A stretch of 64,000 nucleotides of DNA from Phlebiopsis flavidoalba. Taxonomy: Eukaryota; Basidiomycota; Agaricomycetes; Polyporales; Phanerochaetaceae. Below, piece after piece: positions 57,487-64,000 of the stretch. Made by a program: the position numbers and the translations under genes. The notes under the pieces are model-generated. The model saw nothing but the letters and a program-made list of their open reading frames with translations. It made no database searches and was not told the DNA's origin. The stretch is taken from assembly GCA_035772785.1 (NCBI GenBank), contig JAOCPU010000001.1, positions 992,001 through 1,056,000 of the forward strand. The letters run 5' to 3'. Position 1 is the first letter of the stretch. Each line of letters opens with the position of its first letter.

Positions 57487-59189
57487 TTAGTCTATGCAGG
57501 GTAGAGGGCTCGCAGGACCCAGTCGGAGCGTCGCGAGGCCCATAGCGGGTGCGCTCAGATTGCCTGTCAAGACATCCGTTTCATATGTCTCATGTGGATT
57601 CCGTTTGTAAGCTGCACGAGCTCGTCGTGCCGGAACATGGGCAGATGCGGCTGTGTCGCGCGGCGGCCCGAACAATGAATCTGATGTAATACTAGAGCCG
57701 GAATGGTGAGCTCGAAATTCGCAATAATAGCTGAGCGTGGCGCGAACCCCCACCTGCACCTCGATGGATGCCCTCGACGGCCCAGGAGCTTCATTCCTTC
57801 CCCGCGGTGCCTGTCTCCATACGTAATATCAGCAACAGCAGTCCGTGCGGCTCGCGTTGGGGCACGTCCGCCTGGTCCCCACGATCGCCGTACCGAGGGA
57901 TATGTTCCCGGAGGTTGAGCTGGCCCTCGCGGGCCCGTATATACCTTGCGTTTCTTGACGAGTTGTACTTCGAAGTCGTACGTATTATAGCTTCGTAAAA
58001 CAACAGCGGGGCGAGGCAGGGCAGCTGATCCGCAGTGCAATGGGGATGGGGTCCCCGGACGCGAAGCAGCGTGGGACGGGCAAGAAAGCCTATTTTCAAG
58101 CATAATGAGGTCCCCATGTGCAACGACGTAGCCGAATTTGACCTACATGAATCGTCGGCAGCGTCGTTCCTTGCGAGGTCAGGTCCTGTGCCTGACAATT
58201 GCCCGGCCACTTCGGAATCCAGCTGGACGGCTTTGACCCGCTCCGAAGTCATGTCCTTGCTCAAGCGGCGGAAGCTCAAGAAGCGTCGGCATGGCGGGCC
58301 TCGTCTTGGGCAGGTAGAGCACGGGAATCTTGCGTCTGACGGCGGCGGGTATGTTGAGGGCATGTGTATGTACATACGCGTATGTTCATGATGTATCGTG
58401 TTTCGTTGTCGTGGTGGTTCGGGCATGCACGTTTGATGTGCACGTGGGGGGATGTCACAACATGAGCTTATACGCGTAAGGCTGCGAGACTAGCGCAACT
58501 TACACCTCGTGTCGTCGGAAGAAGCCCTTGCGCGTAACGTCGACTACTGGACGAAGTAGGAAATCTCAGTGGAGGCGCCTGGGTGAATCGCGGTGTAGGA
58601 GGGCGGGGAGAGGCGTGCTGCGGCCGTCAATATACGTCGGGAACGGTATGGAGAAGCGGTACTGCGTTCCCGCGGAGATGCTGCGGGAGTCCTCTGGGTC
58701 GGGCAGAGAGAAAAGCGTCACGTCGCGTGATAGTAGCGACAGATTTTGTAGACCTGAGACAGCAACAGCTGCGTATTCTGAGGCCGTGGCAGTTATGCGC
58801 CCGTCAAGCTAACGAATATCGTCAGCCTATTAGAGCCGGGAATAGCCTTCGTAAACACTGACCTTTACTGTAAGCTGCTGGACGTGGCTGCATTTTTTTG
58901 CGGAATGTAATCACGCCTTCGAGCACGCCGTTGTGTCCATAGGGCGGGGTTGCATGAGAATGGCGGGAAACTCCCCGAGGTCAATGTCGAGGTATTCCAT
59001 TTGAAACACACCACAACGCATGCGAGTCTCGGTGGGTACCGCTGCAGTCCCAGTGGGCTCAGAGTGCATGACTCGTAATTCCGATTGGTCAGGGTCCTCA
59101 GAATATCGCGGCAGATGCGCGACCTGGGACTGCGGGAGGGACATGCTGTGGTACAGCGGAGGCAAGTCATCACGTTCGGGGGAGGACAT
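57487..59189 (-). CDS. Arrestin-like protein with N-terminal PPxY motif (frame-broken)
   Basis: Probably an alpha-arrestin-type adaptor that brings a Rsp5/Nedd4-type ubiquitin ligase to membrane cargo. The minus-strand start at 59189 reads MSSPERDDLPPLYHSMSLP; residues 10-13 are PPLY, a PPxY ligase-binding motif. The N-terminal arrestin fold is represented by GVLEGVITFRKK (about 58930-58895), then after an intron DGRITATASEYAAVAVSGLQ (about 58830-58760), DVTLFSLPDPEDS, and AGTQYRFSIPFPTYIDGRST (about 58685-58620), then VDVTRKGFFRRHDT (about 58550-58510). The C-terminal fold has IPVLYLPKTRPAMPTLLELP (about 58330-58270), RSYNTYDFEVQLVKKRKVYT (about 57998-57940) and EVQVGVRATLSYYCE (about 57765-57715), ending ALGLATL-like (PAMGLATLRLGPASPLPCID) at the stop 57487-57489. 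Introns are short. Several frame breaks. Confidence 0.75.
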
Positions 59190-60070
59190 TTTTTGGTAGG
59201 CAAGGCGCGTCGCGCGGCGTGGTAGAGCGTGGTAGGCAAACAGGAGTCGGGACTAGAAGAGCCTGATAGAGAAGGAGCGCAGCAGGTGGCGCGCTTTATA
59301 CTGTCGGGCGAGCAAAATATGACTCGATTCAGCGTGGGTTTCAGCACATGCGCCCGCGATGTATCCGCGTTGAAACCATGGAGTGGCCGCATCCCGTTGT
59401 CCTGCTAGCGATTGCATTCGATCAACGTGCCTGACCACGACGTGGCCAGGGCGGCGGTGGAATGCATTAAACGGGACAGGTAGTTGCGCCAGGACGAGGT
59501 CCGTAGGGATGTACAGCCTCGCAGTGCCTATTGCCTGATAGCTCTCTCATTCAGACGAGGCGAGACAGACGCTTGTTATCTGTGTCTAGAGCGAGATCTC
59601 GTGAGCGCCACAAGCGGGACTTTCATCTTATCTCACCAAAATGACTCACTCCTGGCCAAGGCGCGTCGTCTCAGCAAATTTTTGACGCCCGCTAAGAATC
59701 CGCCGACGCTCCGAGGGCATGCTGCCCCGCCGCGGCGAGCGGCGACACCCACAATGCCGACCCAGGGTTTGGTCAGCACAATTCCAATTCATAAGCATTT
59801 TAGGGGCATTTTTCCAGCTGGGCCGTGGCCTTTGGCCATGACGCGCGCGAGCAACGCGAACGCACGCACATTCGCAAGTCTTCGACAGCAGTCTATATTC
59901 GAGCCCGGAACCTACTAGCACAATCCGTCCTACCCGACACGACCCCATTTCCCGAGCAGCGTGCTGCAGCGTGCAGCGTGTCGAGTCGGCATCCTCCCGG
60001 AATCTACCAGAACTTCATCTTCGAAAGCCTATAATCGTGAGAGCAATGTCGTCAGCATCAGAATCGCCGG
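59190..60070. other. Promoter of arrestin-like gene and unassigned sequence
   Basis: The first few hundred bases must contain the promoter of the arrestin-like gene on the minus strand. A 144-codon plus-strand frame (59484-59918) has no motif and overlaps minus-strand frames. GC-rich; no clear gene. Confidence 0.35.
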
Positions 60071-60071
60071 C

Positions 60072-61200
60072 TTAATTCCGAGCACCAGCGGGGAAAAACA
60101 AAAACGCACCTCGCTCCGAGCGTAGACCGCAGCCAGCACGCCCACGGGCGCGACGGTGAAAACGCAACGCCGTCCCGCGCAATCCACCACGTATGTTTAC
60201 TCGTTCGACCAGCTTAGACCAGGCACCTCCGAGATGGAGAGTGAGCAAGAAAGAGAACAATGTTGCGTAACCTATCGCTCTATGTTTTACGTCACAAATC
60301 AGCCCTTGTACGTGACGCATTGACAGGTACCCGCGAGTCGCACCTGTGGTATTTCCACGCAAAAGCTTTGCTTTCGGGTTTTACCGCCCGAACACAATGC
60401 GCCATTGAACCACACGCTGCCACCACCAAAGACGACGATTTGAATTGTCATGAAAATAAACGTGATGAGCCCGAACGTCCAGGAGAAGAGCGAAACATCC
60501 TGCGCGAGACGAGTCAGAGCGCGGACCACCAGCAGACCGTCCACGAACGTGCTCACCCCGTGCCATGTGGTGAATGACAATGCGCGCGCGAGTTCAGGAT
60601 CTTGGTGAAGAATATGGCGGCATAGCCCCAAGAACGCGACCGGGAAGCCCGTCAAGGCACGACGCCATGGCGAGCTGATGGCGGGTGAGACCTGCCGCTT
60701 TGCTCTTTCGCGTTATGCTGTCGGTTGTAGCGTAAGGATACCTGCACGCCAGAGCTGTCAATTTTTTGTGTATCTGGAGCGACAATGGCGAATAGTGCGC
60801 GCACCATAGGTGAAAGAGGGCGATTGCTGTGCTTTGTAGATGAGGGGATGCACCCAGCCGAACCAGTAGAAAGAGTGTGCCGCTTGCCAAAGGTCGCAAG
60901 CATATGTGGTCACTACGATGGTCTAAATAGCGGACTGGTTTAGCTAGCGAGCTACCCTGCTTACGCCCCTTAAACGTATACAGCAAACCGAAATCTAGGG
61001 CGTGAGTGTCAGAGGCGTTCAGACCTCACAGAAGCACTGATAGACGTACCACGGCTATAACCTGAGCAATAGCAGCCCCCTCTTTCTCCTCAGCAGGCTG
61101 AATTGATCCTGGAATGCCATAATCCTCAGAGTCCTGTTGCAGCTGCTCGTCACCGGGAGCCAGGGCTTCAAGTTCCTCAGAGTTGTTGGTTGAAAACGCT
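60072..61200 (-). CDS. Probable membrane protein, unidentified (frame-broken)
   Basis: Minus-strand fragments suggest a multi-pass membrane protein. One frame of 118 codons (60299-60655) reads ALSFTTWHGVSTFVDGLLVV, then DVSLFSWTFGLITFIFMTI, a clear membrane segment. Further upstream lies a second hydrophobic piece (SFYWFGWVHPLIYKAQQS, about 60870-60815) and, near 61170-61060, an acidic piece EELEALAPGDEQLQQDSEDY that ends at a GTACGT donor-like site. Downstream there is another hydrophobic piece (ATLFSFLLTLHLGGAW, about 60273-60225). I do not recognise the family. The order of exons is inferred. Confidence 0.4.
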
Positions 61201-61249
61201 TACGTCTTCCGGTGCTGATGTCGGACCCAAACCACTTGGTGTAGGCGGA

Positions 61250-63110
61250 CGGAAAGGCGGGGAGGGCTGGGACATGGCTGTGGGGTCGTCGCCGCGCCCC
61301 CCGCAACTTATCCTGTCGTGTGTAGAGAGAGGCACGGTCGCGACAAGCCGGCCCATGGTACGTGTGCAGGGCCCAGTTGCGCGTCACGGACGCGCGAGAG
61401 GAAGGGGTAATTGCGTTGTGACGGTCCCCCGAGAATAACAAGTGTATCACCAACGGCGCACGCATGCCGTGGGAAATTTCTACTATTACTGGGCCTCCGG
61501 CATGATCTGGTTTCGCCACTCGAATGCGGCCAGTTAGCGAGGCAATCCGCCCGCCACCGGTTGATCAGCAGTGTCAACGGATCATTAGACGGCATTACCA
61601 TACTCGCGTCGACTCTTTGAGACGGGGCGCTACCCCGCATTGTGACCCCCTGGGGTGGGCTCCACGCCGCGAGGGGACTCCGGTTGCAGACAGTTGCTCT
61701 TCAGTCTACCACAGACTAATCCCTACTCAGGAGGCCTTCAAGACGCCCTACTACTATAGACTGTCACACCTGCGAGCAAACCCTCTCAACGAGAGCGCAC
61801 TACAACTGGATTCATCAGGCTTGGCGCCCCACCTGGGCTCCCCCTTTAGGATGGCATACAACCTATTCCTCAGACGCAGAACGTTGGTTGTCGGGGAGGT
61901 AAGTGGAGATACGGGTGGATCTAGCACACGCTATGTTGTCGTCTTGCGATGCACGCAGAGAGAAAGCGCAGATGAAACGTTTGGCAAGAAAGCTTTTAAT
62001 GGCCACTTTCCCAGCGCGCAACGGATCACAGAGGTCGATGACACTCCCCAGCAGATGCCATAGTGGAGCGCTGAAACCTGAGCTCACGACCGCGTCCGCC
62101 TCACTTGTGAAAATGACTAGCGTACATCGTTAGCCGTTGTTGTCACACGTAAGTCGACTGTGTTTTGACCAGAGTTGCTAACCTTGCCCTGGCTCACAAG
62201 TGCGGGGAAGTAAAATACCACTCACAGTCGGGCGGACATCATCCCAGGGCTGACGTCACTCTTTCTGAAGATTTCAACATCGACATTCTTGCTTGATTCC
62301 ACCAACTGGACGTCGAGGGTCGCTCGATCGGTGCAAGTGACCGTCAATGGAAACTTGGCCCGCGACCAGGTCGACGCGTCCGTAAGCGGAGAGGCAGTTG
62401 CTGGGGCAAGGCAGGCACACTGAGACTTCCTGGTCGGTGGTCGAGGAAGGTTCCATCGAGCATCGCCGATACTGGAGATATGGGGAAGGAAGGAAGATCA
62501 TCCATGCGGGTCCTAGCGGTGCAGGGACTCGCGGCCAAGATCTGCACTAACATGGTGACTCGCGTGTGCAGCAGCTCGTCGTCGCAGAGGCCATGCTGCT
62601 GGACAAAAGCTTGGGGCTAGGAGCCCGCCCCCCCGGTGCTCGCGGGTACGTCAATTAACAGCGCGACCGGGGCGTTGCTGGGGCGAGCTTCGGTGATGAA
62701 CAACCCAGTTCCCGGTGCGCTGCCGACCAAGTGAGCCCCAAGCCTGCAACGGCGTCGATTACGAGGGCGGTTTTGCAACGAGCCTCATGCTCAAGGTATG
62801 TCCGGCCATGGCACCGTCGCGCGTTTTACTGCCAAATTGGAGCTCCGTTCGAATAGGACAATGGGTCTCGCGACAGAGGCTGGGGAGAGTCACAGGGACC
62901 GCCCGTTGCCCCTGGGAGGGCCGCCGCGCCAGCTGTACGCAAGATAGGTTTTGTCCGAGACGATAGCCCAGAGCTGGCGGCAGCGAGAGGACTCTTTCGA
63001 GCGTTGTACAAGAGTACCTGGCCAAGAGGCACGCAGTCCGTGCAATGAGTAGCAAATGACTATTTGCATGGCGGCGTAAGGTTTTTAGGGTTTGTGTTGC
63101 CACGGTGATT
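61250..63110 (-). CDS. Unidentified gene remnants, possibly a second arrestin-like protein
   Basis: On the minus strand the segment about 62375-62280 reads STWSRAKFPLTVTCTDRATL and then DVQLVESSKNVDVEIFRKSD, which recalls the beta-sheet rhythm of the C-terminal arrestin domain in basidiomycete arrestin-like proteins. Upstream are a frame of 69 codons starting MLVQILAASPCTARTRMDDL (62344-62553) and GC-rich frames at 62759-63103. Downstream, FPRHACAVGDTLVILGG (about 61485-61430) lies in a 110-codon frame. The pieces may represent one or two genes. The arrestin reading is tentative. Confidence 0.25.
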
Positions 63111-63529
63111 TGTTTTACAGCTCGTGAATCCCATCTCTTTTAGCATCGGTGCTCAGGCTAGAAAGCGCTTGGGATCTGCTATATCTCTTCTCTAAACTTT
63201 ATCCTGTGCGAGTTAGTTGCTCGTCTCGCCGACCGGCCTTCGTCGTCTCTTCCACCGTCTCACCCTGTTGTCCTGCGTCGCCTTCTGACGATACAAACCA
63301 GTGGCTTGAGCCGCACAAGCGAGTGCCCCTGTATCGAGCGTGACGACGACACCATATCCCTCCAGAACTGAGCTGCCAATTGTGGGTCGTCCTGGGGGCA
63401 TACCTCGTGTTCGCTTCCGTCGTAATGCCATCTGCTATAGTCGATCTCGTCAAATCGTCCGCCATGTTCTTAAACGCACTTAGTTGGCCTCAGCGCACGT
63501 GCCGTCGGCAACCTCTCCTCCTGCCCCCA

Positions 63530-64000
63530 CCATGTCCGCCAAAACCGGCCGCCATTATCTTTGGTCGGAGGGGCCCCCCTTTTGTTCGATTCGCGCACGC
63601 CGTCCAGCAACGCGTGCTCACCGTTCTCGCGCGTACCACAGGCGGCTGCTGAACAAACCTGCTATACCCGGGCCCTAGCAAGCCCTACTCGTGCCTTTAG
63701 AAAGCGAGACATTGGTTTCGGTGCGTGCCGGTCAAATCTATCGGAATAGTGGCCCGAGGCGACCCTAACATCCCCACAGCACCTTAGAATAGTCGACAAG
63801 TTCTCCGTCTCTGCCCCCCACCACGTACGTCCGCCGTCCACCTGTGCTGCTGATACAGCGACCGGGGGGGGGGGGGGCAACAGATGCTGACGATCGGAGC
63901 ACAGATACCCTCGGAACGAGATTCCCAAGGTCACTGGAGAAGCCCAACCGTCGAATTACCTGCAAGCTAACCTTACGCCGTCACCTGTGCGTGCTCTCTC
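63530..64000 (+). CDS. Possible 5' end of a gene leaving the window
   Basis: A C-rich leader (about 63505-63530) ends in CCACCATGTCC, a good eukaryotic start context, at about 63531. The frame opens MSAKTGRHYLWSEGPPF, and a shifted frame gives GRRGPPFVRFAHAVQQRVLT. No family is recognisable in so short a piece. A run of 14 G at 63864-63877 lies inside the candidate gene. Confidence 0.25.

Noticed and set aside
57791..58426. Minus-strand frame of 211 codons, the longest in the window
   Set aside because: It is a shifted frame of the arrestin-like gene. Only short parts (such as those around the frame switches) belong to the real protein, and the rest has no family resemblance.
1..64000. Repeat-induced point mutation as cause of the broken genes
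   Set aside because: RIP makes C-to-T changes and leaves AT-rich sequence; here the damage is mostly small insertions and deletions and the base composition stays balanced.
1..64000. CRISPR array, prophage, bacterial operon or autonomous transposon
   Set aside because: No spaced direct repeats, ribosome-binding-site-led operons, integrase, reverse transcriptase or transposase motifs were found; gene structure is intron-rich and fungal.

Overview
The window looks like a stretch of nuclear DNA from a filamentous basidiomycete, probably an agaricomycete. The evidence is gene content (FACT subunit Spt16, crooked-neck splicing factor, Hrq1 helicase, Scy1-type pseudokinase, an arrestin-like adaptor, linker histone H1), many 45-75 nt introns with GT...AG ends, small intergenic gaps where genes are recognised, and pyrimidine-rich tracts just upstream of some starts. 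I see no prokaryotic operons, CRISPR array, phage or virus.

The most striking property is the condition of the sequence. Every gene I recognise is collinear with its family over most of its length, yet each is broken by many single-base insertions and deletions, substitutions and occasional homopolymer expansions. Splice sites and motifs can be followed, but the reading frame changes roughly every 100-250 bases. This is true even of genes normally essential in fungi (SPT16, CLF1). I infer an error-rich, unpolished assembly, or less likely a decayed copy. Gene coordinates are therefore spans from the inferred first to last codon, not clean ORFs.

Layout. 1.6-4.9 kb (-): a large regulator with a Gds1-like winged helix and an APSES/KilA-N-like domain. 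7.5-8.5 kb (-): histone H1. 12.0-12.8 kb (+): J-domain membrane protein, convergent with 12.9-14.7 kb (-): queuine tRNA-ribosyltransferase accessory subunit. 15.8-18.4 kb (-): Clf1/crooked neck. 18.9-20.7 kb (-): unidentified coding remnants. 22.4-24.8 kb (-): acyl-CoA synthetase-like AMP-binding protein, divergent from 25.1-29.3 kb (+): SPT16. 31-34 kb (-): unidentified, possibly a fungus-specific uncharacterised family. 34-48 kb: gene-poor, containing an imperfect inverted-repeat element at 42.3-42.9 kb and one probable gene at 44.8 kb. 48.2-53.5 kb (+): HRQ1, tail-to-tail with 53.6-57.1 kb (-): SCY1-like pseudokinase, followed by 57.5-59.2 kb (-): arrestin-like protein. 60-64 kb: membrane-protein and possible second arrestin-like remnants, and a gene start running off the end.

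The recognised genes do not form one pathway: they cover chromatin (H1, Spt16), splicing (Clf1), tRNA modification (QTRT2), genome stability (Hrq1), membrane traffic (Scy1, arrestin) and lipid activation. I found no convincing new multi-gene system. The points most worth a second look are the two-domain regulator, the inverted-repeat element, the frame-breaking pattern itself and the unassigned genes.
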